Assembly: GCA_021845945.1 (NCBI GenBank) | Contig: JAJZRD010000243.1 | Location: 1-5,530, forward strand | Direction of reading: 5' to 3' | From: Chloroflexota bacterium | Lineage (GTDB): Bacteria; Chloroflexota; UBA6077 | Length of the DNA stretch: 5,530 nt | Shown here: positions 1 through 4,594 of the stretch, piece by piece | Numbering within the stretch: the stretch's first letter is position 1 | Layout: every line of letters begins with the position of its first letter | Translations under genes and position numbers: made by a program | The notes under the pieces: generated by a model | The model's input: the letters and a program-made list of their open reading frames with translations, nothing else | Database searches by the model: none | What the model was told of the DNA's origin: nothing

Positions 1-1
1 C

Positions 2-655
2 GGCTTCACCGGCCAGCAGGAGGACCCCACCCTCGGCTACCAGTACCTGCGAGCCCGCTACTACGACCCCACCATCGGCCGCTTCATCAGCAGGGACCCG
101 GTCGGCGGTTCCGAACAACTGCCACAAACACTGAATAGGTACTCGTATGCAACCAATAACCCGGCACTCCTGACCGATTCCACTGGGCTCAGCCCATATC
201 CCCTCGTCATCGTGAGACCGAAACAGGCCTGCGGCGACTCCGGCGAGGGTTTGGGTAACGAACCGAGCTCCGGAGACATGCTGCTCATGAGTGCCGTAAG
301 CTCCAACACGCCTGCTTCCGTTGGAGCCGCCGGGCTACTGACCGCCTTTAGATCGCTGTCCGCACTCAAGAGCGCCTGGGGATCAGGTGGGCCAGGTCAA
401 GTGTGGCACCATATCGTCGAGAGAAGGCTTGCCGAAACTGGTAGGTTCCCGGCAGAGCTGATTCACAGCGCAAAGAACGTTGTGGCAGTCAGCCAAGAAG
501 CGAACCAGGCCATTGCCAACTACTACCGCAGGATCCGTGACTATACGGGCGGCCAGACGGTTCGAAAATGGCTGGAGTCCCAGCCCTTTGATGATCAACT
601 GGAGTTTGGGCACGATATACTCGGCCGTGTATTGAACGGTTTACCCTTGCCATAA
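2..655 (+). CDS. C-terminal end of RHS/YD-repeat toxin with WHH-type nuclease tip (5' partial)
   Basis: The frame is open from the window edge and gives 217 visible residues; the N-terminal bulk of the protein lies outside. Residues 1-63 are the RHS repeat-associated core end, recognised by GFTGQQEDPTLGYQYLRARY, YDPTIGRFISRDP and RYSYATNNP. The core usually ends in DPxGL; here it reads DSTGL (residues 59-63). After a small-residue-rich linker (64-134) comes a tip with VWHHIVE (WHH at 135-137), IHSAKNVV (His155, Asn159) and TVRKWLESQPFDDQLEFG. The WHH plus downstream NVV pattern resembles HNH/endonuclease VII-fold nuclease toxins of polymorphic toxin systems. By family knowledge, RHS shells encapsulate and release such tips to attack competing cells; here the nuclease role is inferred from motifs only. 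The immediately following small gene fits an immunity partner. The GTG at 212 is internal and is not taken as the start, because the core reads through without a stop upstream. Confidence 0.85.
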   Translation, partial: GFTGQQEDPTLGYQYLRARYYDPTIGRFISRDPVGGSEQLPQTLNRYSYATNNPALLTDSTGLSPYPLVIVRPKQACGDSGEGLGNEPSSGDMLLMSAVSSNTPASVGAAGLLTAFRSLSALKSAWGSGGPGQVWHHIVERRLAETGRFPAELIHSAKNVVAVSQEANQAIANYYRRIRDYTGGQTVRKWLESQPFDDQLEFGHDILGRVLNGLPLP

Positions 656-659
656 GATC

Positions 660-664
660 GGGAG
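660..664 (+). promoter_or_regulatory. Shine-Dalgarno site selecting the TTG start of the immunity-like gene
   Basis: GGGAG lies seven bases before the TTG at 672. No ATG is available nearby in the frame, so this site decides the start. It lies in the 16-base gap after the toxin stop codon, which suggests co-transcription and possibly coupled translation. Confidence 0.55.
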
Positions 665-671
665 CGGTGCA

Positions 672-1019
672 TTGTCTAGGACTGCGAGAGATATCCCCGC
701 CTTGCTCGCCGAATACCGCGAAGCGGCAAAAAGAACATCGGACCCCAGCCCGCGAACAGCGAACAAATGGGCCAGTCGGCTACACGCCTGCTACCAACTC
801 CTTAGAGAGATGGAAGAAGGCCGAAACGCGATAACTGAGCTAATCGGAGACGACGACCCCCACGTACGAGTCTGGGCCGCGGCCCATAGTCTGGCGTGGT
901 CGACCGAAAACGCACGAGCGGCGCTTGAGGAGCTACGAGAGAGTGACGGGCCTTGCTCCCTCGACGCTAAGTGGACACTACGAGAGTTCGATAGGGGGAA
1001 GCTCTCGTTCGACTACTGA
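672..1019 (+). CDS. DUF2019-like HEAT-type protein, probable immunity protein of the upstream RHS toxin
   Basis: This 115-residue protein has the pattern I associate with DUF2019: LLAEYREAAKR (11-21), TANKWASRLHACYQLLRE (29-46), then DDDPHVRVWAAAHSLAW (60-76), and AKWTLREFDRGKLSF near the end. The second block is a HEAT-like helical pair (DPxVRxxAAxxL). It is acidic, cytosolic, with no signal peptide or membrane segment, and has the usual size for the family. The start is TTG, chosen from the GGGAG seven bases upstream. It begins 16 bases after the toxin gene ends on the same strand, the standard position of an immunity gene in RHS toxin loci. Neutralisation of the nuclease tip is inferred from this position, not shown by the sequence. 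The family name is recalled from pattern and was not searched. Confidence 0.8.
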   Translation: MSRTARDIPALLAEYREAAKRTSDPSPRTANKWASRLHACYQLLREMEEGRNAITELIGDDDPHVRVWAAAHSLAWSTENARAALEELRESDGPCSLDAKWTLREFDRGKLSFDY

Positions 1020-1057
1020 CCTTTCCATGGATGTAGGGTCCTGAGTCCATTCAGATC

Positions 1058-1618
1058 ATGGAACCGGATTTCGAGTTCGTCCGCTGCCATCGACTGGAAC
1101 AGCTTCAGAGGCGGCACCAACGGCTATGGTTGCCTCAGGCGCAGAACAAATGCATCGAAGAGGGTACTGTCCAGGCACTCTCCGCTAAGTGGGCGAAGCC
1201 CTGGGCCGCTCGACCGTTAATTGAGGAGTTCCGGAAAGCACAAGATCCAAAGGGCACCGGCCTGAAACGGGCCATAGGCAACGCATTGTCGGTGGTCGCG
1301 GACGACAGCGTAATCGAGCAGGTGGCCGAACTCGCGCTGGACAAGCGGCACGGCAGGGCACGAGAGATGTTGGCACTGGCGTTGGGGAACATGCGGACCC
1401 CTCAGGCCGTAGACGTACTGATCGAACTGTTGGACGACGAGGAAGTGGCCGGCCACGCCGTCATGGGCCTCGGTAGGCTGAAAGCGAAAAGGGCCAGGCC
1501 TCACATTGAGCGATTCCTCAGTCATCCTAAGGCCTGGATAAGGCGGGAAGCCAAGCGTGCCCTGGCCAAGATCGACAAGGCAGAGCAGGCCAGAAACCCG
1601 GGGAAGTCATCCAATTAG
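1058..1618 (+). CDS. HEAT-repeat protein, N-terminus apparently replaced or truncated
   Basis: The frame gives 186 residues. From about residue 33 onward the protein is a clear alpha-helical HEAT-repeat solenoid: EEGTVQALSAKWAKPWAARPLIEEF, TGLKRAIGNALSVVADDSVIEQVAEL, AREMLALALGNMRTPQAVDVLIELL, EVAGHAVMGLGRLKAKRARPHIERFL and AWIRREAKRALAKI. Residues 1-31 do not look like HEAT sequence: they are rich in Arg, Gln, His and Leu. Related HEAT proteins that I recall continue the repeat upstream of this point. The ATG at 1058 has no good Shine-Dalgarno site; an in-frame TAG lies at 1034 and no better start was found. The gene may therefore be a 5'-truncated copy or a recombinant. HEAT proteins occur as immunity proteins in toxin loci, and this one lies 38 bases after the DUF2019-like gene on the same strand, so a second or orphan immunity role is possible. 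Confidence 0.6.
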   Translation: MEPDFEFVRCHRLEQLQRRHQRLWLPQAQNKCIEEGTVQALSAKWAKPWAARPLIEEFRKAQDPKGTGLKRAIGNALSVVADDSVIEQVAELALDKRHGRAREMLALALGNMRTPQAVDVLIELLDDEEVAGHAVMGLGRLKAKRARPHIERFLSHPKAWIRREAKRALAKIDKAEQARNPGKSSN

Positions 1619-1669
1619 CAGCTTTCGCCTGCTTCGCTCGGAAAAGCTGGCTGGAAAATCAACGAAATG

Positions 1670-1700
1670 GTCAACCACAGAGACACCGAGAGCACGGGGT
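1670..1700 (+). repeat. Left 31-base inverted repeat flanking the GxxExxY gene
   Basis: This segment matches the reverse complement of 2171-2201 at 25 of 31 positions without gaps. It contains three degenerate heptamers, CACAGAG at 1676, CACCGAG at 1684 and CACGGGG at 1693, spaced 8 then 9 bases apart, the same spacing as in the right copy. Similarity stops abruptly on both sides. It ends 42 bases before the GTG start of the nuclease-like gene. Confidence 0.85.
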
Positions 1701-1729
1701 CTTTTCCTGGTCTTGGAGATGCTGAGCAC

Positions 1730-1736
1730 AGGAGGG
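1730..1736 (+). promoter_or_regulatory. Strong Shine-Dalgarno site fixing the GTG start of the GxxExxY gene
   Basis: AGGAGGG lies six bases before the GTG at 1743. The frame is open much further upstream (to 1557), but only this site gives a start that matches the family's usual beginning, a short leader before the xELTxQILGAAIEVHRELG block. Confidence 0.8.
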
Positions 1737-1742
1737 CGTGAA

Positions 1743-2117
1743 GTGCTCTACCAAAAAGAGCTAACTGACCAGATATTGGGTGCTGCGATCGAAGTGCACC
1801 GTGAGTTAGGTCCGGGGCTGCTCGAGTCAGCCTATCAGGCTTGTTTGGCTCGCGAATTCTCCCTCCGCGGTCTCCAGTTCGAACAGGAGAGACCCCTGCC
1901 CATCCAGTACAAAGGCGTACGGATGGACTCTGGCTACCGACTCGACTTCCTCGTGGCCGCCAAGGTAGTCGTGGAACTCAAGGCAGTGGATGACATCCTC
2001 CCAGTGCACGAGGCCCAGCTGCTGACCTATCTCAAGCTGACCGGCTGTCGCGTTGGCCTGCTCATCAACTTCAACGCCCCCACCCTGAAGGAGGGCATCA
2101 GACGCAGGGTCCTGTGA
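1743..2117 (+). CDS. GxxExxY family protein (PD-(D/E)XK nuclease-like)
   Basis: The product is 124 residues, the usual family length, starting at GTG behind AGGAGGG. The family signature is GLLESAY at 25-31 (G25, E28, Y31), preceded by ILGAAIEVHRELGPG. The PD-(D/E)XK core is seen as GYRLDFLV (Asp68) followed by VVVELKA (Glu78, Lys80), then the conserved HEAQLLTYLKLTG (89-101) and GLLINFN. All expected catalytic-type residues are present, so the copy looks intact. The biochemical role of the family is not established to my knowledge; nuclease activity is inferred from the fold. The open frame upstream of 1743 runs through the left repeat and into the HEAT gene, and its translation there resembles nothing in the family, so it is excluded. 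The gene is convergent with the aminotransferase and sits exactly between two inverted repeats. Confidence 0.92.
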   Translation: MLYQKELTDQILGAAIEVHRELGPGLLESAYQACLAREFSLRGLQFEQERPLPIQYKGVRMDSGYRLDFLVAAKVVVELKAVDDILPVHEAQLLTYLKLTGCRVGLLINFNAPTLKEGIRRRVL

Positions 2118-2124
2118 ATCGAAA

Positions 2125-2149
2125 GGCTTCGCCTGCTGAAGGCGAAGCC
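2125..2149 (-). terminator. 9-bp perfect hairpin between convergent genes, candidate weak terminator
   Basis: GGCTTCGCC (2125-2133) and GGCGAAGCC (2141-2149) are perfectly complementary around a 7-base loop. Read on the minus strand the stem is followed by TTTCGATT, a poor U-tract, so it could end the aminotransferase transcript about 65 bases after that gene's stop. On the plus strand, after the GxxExxY gene, no U-tract follows. It may instead be a structural part of the inverted-repeat cassette. Confidence 0.5.
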
Positions 2150-2170
2150 CGGTATCCCTTAATCGGTAAT

Positions 2171-2201
2171 ACTCCGTGCACTCCGTGCCTCCGTGGTTAA
2201 C
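2171..2201 (-). repeat. Right 31-base inverted repeat flanking the GxxExxY gene
   Basis: On the plus strand this segment holds three exact CTCCGTG heptamers at 2172, 2181 and 2189 (CACGGAG on the other strand). Its reverse complement matches the left repeat at 25 of 31 positions. It lies 53 bases after the GxxExxY stop and 12 bases before the aminotransferase stop codon, so the aminotransferase gene is not interrupted. The copy is more regular than the left one. Confidence 0.85.
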
Positions 2202-2213
2202 GGGCACCCGGGC

Positions 2214-3371
2214 TCAGCAGCCCAACGCCCTCGCCATCCGGTGGCCGGCCTCCTCCAGCTTCTCCCGAGCCGTGGCGTAGGAGATCCTCACGAAGCCCTC
2301 TCCCTGCGCCCCGAAGGTGCCGCCGGGCACGCAGCCCACCTTCGCCGTCTTCAGCAGGAACTCGCACAGCTCCGCCGAGGACATGCCCGTGCCACGGATG
2401 TCGGGGAAGGCGTAGAAGGCCCCCTCCGGCTTGTGGCAGCGGAAGCCGGGGACCTGGTTCAGCAGGCCGGTGATCAGATCGCGCCTCTCCTGATACTCCC
2501 GCACCATCTCCGCGATGAAGCTCTGCTCCGCCTCCAGCGCCACGAGGGCACCGGCCTGGAGCATGGTGGGCGCGCAGGCCACGATGATCTGGTGGATCTT
2601 CATCATCCCCTGGATCAGGGCGGGGTGGCCGACGGCGTAGCCCAGCCGCCACCCCGTCATGGCGTAGGCCTTGGAGAAGGAGTTGACGGTGATGGTGCGC
2701 TCCTTCATCCCCGGGAGGGTGGCGAAACAGGTGGCGTCCCTGCGATCGTAAACGATGGAGTCGTACACCTCGTCGGAGATCACCAGCAGATCGTGGCGCT
2801 CCGCGAGGGCCGCGAAGCCCTCCAGGATCTCCCCGGTGAACAGCTGGCCGGTGGGGTTGCCCGGCGAGTTGATCACGAGCAGCTTCGTCCGGGGGGTGAT
2901 CAGCGCCTCCACCTCGGCCAGATCCGGGTAGAAGCGGTTCTCGAACCGCAGGGGGTAGCCAACGGGCCGAGCGCCGCACAGCAGCGCCTGTGAGTTGTAG
3001 ACCATGAAGCCGGGATCGGGGATCAACACCTCGTCGCCCGGATCGAGGACCGACTGCATCACCAGGTAGAGAGCCTCCGCCCCGCCGACGGTAACGATGA
3101 TCTCCCTCTCGGGGTCCACCTTCAAGCCGCTCACCCGGGCCATCCTCTTGGCGATGGCCTGCCGCAACCCATCCTCCCCCAGGTTGGAGGAGTAGTGGGT
3201 TTCGCCCCGATCCAGAGACTCCTTGGCTGCCGCTCGGATGTGGGGAGGCGTATCGAAGTCGGGCTCCCCCACCGCCAGGCTGATAACACCCGGCTGCTTC
3301 GCCAGCTCGAAGATCTTCCGGATACCGGAGGACGGAAATAACGTGACGCGGCTCGAGAGACGCGGCTCCAT
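2214..3371 (-). CDS. Fold-type I PLP-dependent aminotransferase (class I/II, aspartate aminotransferase-like)
   Basis: The 385-residue product has the length and motif order of class I/II aminotransferases. VGEPDFDTP (34-42) is the N-terminal substrate loop, Tyr125 lies in the cofactor-stacking region, and NSPGNPTG (168-175) supplies Asn172. ISDEVYDSIVY gives Asp200, which pairs with the pyridine nitrogen, and Tyr203. SFSKAYAMTGWRLGY gives the Schiff-base Lys234 and the phosphate-binding Arg242. FVRISYA carries Arg362, which binds the substrate carboxylate. It is a cytosolic enzyme moving an amino group between an amino acid and a 2-oxo acid. The amino-donor specificity (aspartate, alanine, aromatic or other) cannot be settled by eye. 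The ATG start is chosen because GAGGAGG lies six bases upstream; the frame runs further into the neighbouring gene but with no family similarity. It is preceded by a terminator for the upstream operon and a TATAAT box, so it is probably transcribed alone. Confidence 0.95.
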   Translation of the reverse strand: MEPRLSSRVTLFPSSGIRKIFELAKQPGVISLAVGEPDFDTPPHIRAAAKESLDRGETHYSSNLGEDGLRQAIAKRMARVSGLKVDPEREIIVTVGGAEALYLVMQSVLDPGDEVLIPDPGFMVYNSQALLCGARPVGYPLRFENRFYPDLAEVEALITPRTKLLVINSPGNPTGQLFTGEILEGFAALAERHDLLVISDEVYDSIVYDRRDATCFATLPGMKERTITVNSFSKAYAMTGWRLGYAVGHPALIQGMMKIHQIIVACAPTMLQAGALVALEAEQSFIAEMVREYQERRDLITGLLNQVPGFRCHKPEGAFYAFPDIRGTGMSSAELCEFLLKTAKVGCVPGGTFGAQGEGFVRISYATAREKLEEAGHRMARALGC

Positions 3372-3377
3372 GGTTGG

Positions 3378-3384
3378 CCTCCTC
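3378..3384 (-). promoter_or_regulatory. Shine-Dalgarno site fixing the aminotransferase start
   Basis: On the minus strand GAGGAGG is followed by six bases and then the ATG at 3371. This rejects the 57-codon upstream extension of the open frame, which would overlap the cyclase gene. Confidence 0.85.
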
Positions 3385-3430
3385 GTGCTGATTGATGGCA
3401 ACAGAGCTGAAGGGGTACTGGGACGGCGAG

Positions 3431-3463
3431 AAAAGAAAACCCCGGCCGTCTTGGCAGCCGGGG
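3431..3463 (-). terminator. Rho-independent terminator of the HD-GYP/GGDEF operon
   Basis: On the minus strand CCCCGGC (3463-3457) and GCCGGGG (3446-3440) form a 7-bp all-GC stem with a 10-base loop, directly followed by TTTTCTTTT (3439-3431). It begins 18 bases after the cyclase stop codon. On the plus strand no U-tract follows, so it acts in one direction. Confidence 0.9.
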
Positions 3464-3465
3464 AG

Positions 3466-3471
3466 ATTATA
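3466..3471 (-). promoter_or_regulatory. Candidate -10 box (TATAAT) for the aminotransferase
   Basis: A perfect TATAAT is read on the minus strand about 95 bases before the aminotransferase ATG, just after the cyclase stop codon. No good -35 TTGACA match is seen at 16-18 bases upstream, so the promoter would be weak, activator-dependent, or spurious. A start six to eight bases downstream would fall inside the terminator stem. Confidence 0.4.
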
Positions 3472-3481
3472 CCCCACCTGA

Positions 3482-4564
3482 TTACATCGGCCTCTCCGTG
3501 CGCTGCGGCTCCGGCAGCTCGTGCCGCCAGCGAGCTTCCCACAGCTGAGTCTTCCGGCTGCGGCTCTTCTTGGCCCGATAGAGGGCCTCGTCGGCCTGGG
3601 CGATCAACTCCTCCCTGCTGAGAGCCAGCTCGGGAAAGGAGGAAACCCCGATGCAGACCGACAGCCGATCCACTTCGGACCCGTTGGGGAAGGCAAGGTT
3701 TCGAGCTCGCAGGGCGCGGACGATCCTGCCGGCGACTACCAGCGCCTGAAGGCTCCCGGTTTCCGGAAGGATCACGGCGAACTCGTCGCCCCCGTAACGG
3801 GCCACCACGTCGATCCGGCGGACCACCTGCTGGATCGTCAGGGCGACCAGCCGCAGGGCCTCATCCCCCTGCTGGTGACCGTAGAGATCGTTGTACCGCT
3901 TGAAGTGGTTGAGGTCCATCATGATCGCGGAAAGGGGACGGCTGTACCTGCTGGCCCGCTCCATCTCCAACTCCAGCCGATCCTGGAAGTATCGATGGTT
4001 GTACAGGGCGGTGAGTCCGTCCGTGATGGCCAGCTCCCTCAGGTGACGGAGGACGGCGCCGTTGCTGAGCCAGAGCGCCAGGTGCCGAGCCACCAGCTGC
4101 AGCACCCTCAGATCGGCCGGTGAGAAAGGCTCGGCGCCGGCGCCGCGGATCGCCTCCACCACGCCGAAGCGGATTCCCTCCACGTCCACCGGTGCGCAGC
4201 CGGAAGGGTAGAGGGTGGTGCCCTCCACCTCCATGAGCGGACTCAGCCAGTCTGCTCCATCCCGCAGGAAGGCGGAAGGGGCCGTTCCCTCCACCGCCTT
4301 CCATTCGGGTGCCCCCGGGAACAGCTCCCGAACCCCCGGCAGCACCCCCGTCGAGGCATCCCAAAGGCTGGTTAGCACCAGCCTTTCCCGATCCCGATCC
4401 CACAAAAAGAGGGCGCACCAACGCGCCCTCAAGAGAGAGGCCCCTAGCTCGAGGCCGGACACCAGCAGCTGGTCCCACTCCGGGACTATCCCCAGCGCCC
4501 ACTCCGCCAGCACCGGGGACTCATCGGGGGCCACGCCGCCTGCCGCATCACGCGGTACTTCCAT
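3482..4564 (-). CDS. GAF-GGDEF diguanylate cyclase
   Basis: The 360-residue product joins an N-terminal GAF-like sensor (about 30-165: ARWCALFLWDRDRERLVL, then GIRFGVVEAIRG and FSPADLRVLQLVARHLALWLS) to a C-terminal GGDEF domain that begins at LAITDGLTALYNHRYF. MMDLNHFKRYND supplies metal and GTP contacts, and RYGGDEFAVILPE is the intact active site (GGDEF 258-262). RRID (249-252), five residues before GGDEF, is an intact RxxD product-inhibition site. The protein should therefore make c-di-GMP from two GTP and be feedback inhibited. There is no signal peptide or membrane segment, so it is cytosolic; the GAF ligand is unknown. The ATG at 4564 is chosen over the TTG three codons upstream because a GAGAG stretch lies nine bases before it, while the TTG has no properly spaced site. 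It follows the HD-GYP gene by 30 bases and is probably in the same operon. Confidence 0.92.
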   Translation of the reverse strand: MEVPRDAAGGVAPDESPVLAEWALGIVPEWDQLLVSGLELGASLLRARWCALFLWDRDRERLVLTSLWDASTGVLPGVRELFPGAPEWKAVEGTAPSAFLRDGADWLSPLMEVEGTTLYPSGCAPVDVEGIRFGVVEAIRGAGAEPFSPADLRVLQLVARHLALWLSNGAVLRHLRELAITDGLTALYNHRYFQDRLELEMERASRYSRPLSAIMMDLNHFKRYNDLYGHQQGDEALRLVALTIQQVVRRIDVVARYGGDEFAVILPETGSLQALVVAGRIVRALRARNLAFPNGSEVDRLSVCIGVSSFPELALSREELIAQADEALYRAKKSRSRKTQLWEARWRHELPEPQRTERPM

Positions 4565-4594
4565 GGGGAGCAACTCTCACATAGGGAGTGACTC

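Larger units (their letters stand above)
1670..2201 (+). mobile_element. Candidate 532-base cassette: GxxExxY gene between inverted repeats
   Basis: Two 31-base imperfect inverted repeats enclose one complete gene for a GxxExxY-family PD-(D/E)XK protein, with 42 bases on the left and 53 on the right. No transposase is present, and no target-site duplication is visible outside the repeats (CGAAATG on the left against GGGCACC on the right). If mobile, it would depend on its own nuclease or on factors supplied from elsewhere. The alternative is a fixed gene with conserved flanking binding sites or a long RNA stem. Mobility is inference; the repeat pair is direct observation. Confidence 0.4.

Noticed and set aside
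212..655. Independent 147-residue gene starting at GTG 212
   Set aside because: The same frame is open from the window edge and encodes the RHS core directly upstream; the GTG has no Shine-Dalgarno site.
1020..1219. Possible RHS remnant in another frame (IDWNSFRGGTNGYG)
   Set aside because: It only loosely recalls RHS GxTNxYxY sequences and lacks the NNPxxxxDPxGL block; no support beyond a vague similarity.
1624..1633. TTCGCCTGCT shared with 2128-2137 as direct repeats bordering the cassette
   Set aside because: A 10-base match within this distance is not rare by chance, and the right copy lies inside the inverted repeats, so it does not fit a target duplication.
1619..1649. CAGCTTT...AAAGCTG inverted repeat after the HEAT gene as a terminator
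   Set aside because: The stem is only 7 bp with a 17-base loop, and no U-tract follows.
1557..1742. Upstream extension of the GxxExxY frame, overlapping the HEAT gene and left repeat
   Set aside because: The extension has no family similarity and the AGGAGGG-GTG start at 1743 gives the normal family length.
1827..2207. Minus-strand open frame beginning with NHGGTECTE-like sequence
   Set aside because: It is the reverse-strand shadow of the GxxExxY gene plus a translation of the right inverted repeat; its sequence shows no domain of its own.
2197..3477. Long alternative open frames over the aminotransferase on both strands
   Set aside because: They are Gly/Arg/Pro- or Leu/Gly/His-rich shadows of a high-GC gene; the real frame has all the PLP enzyme motifs.
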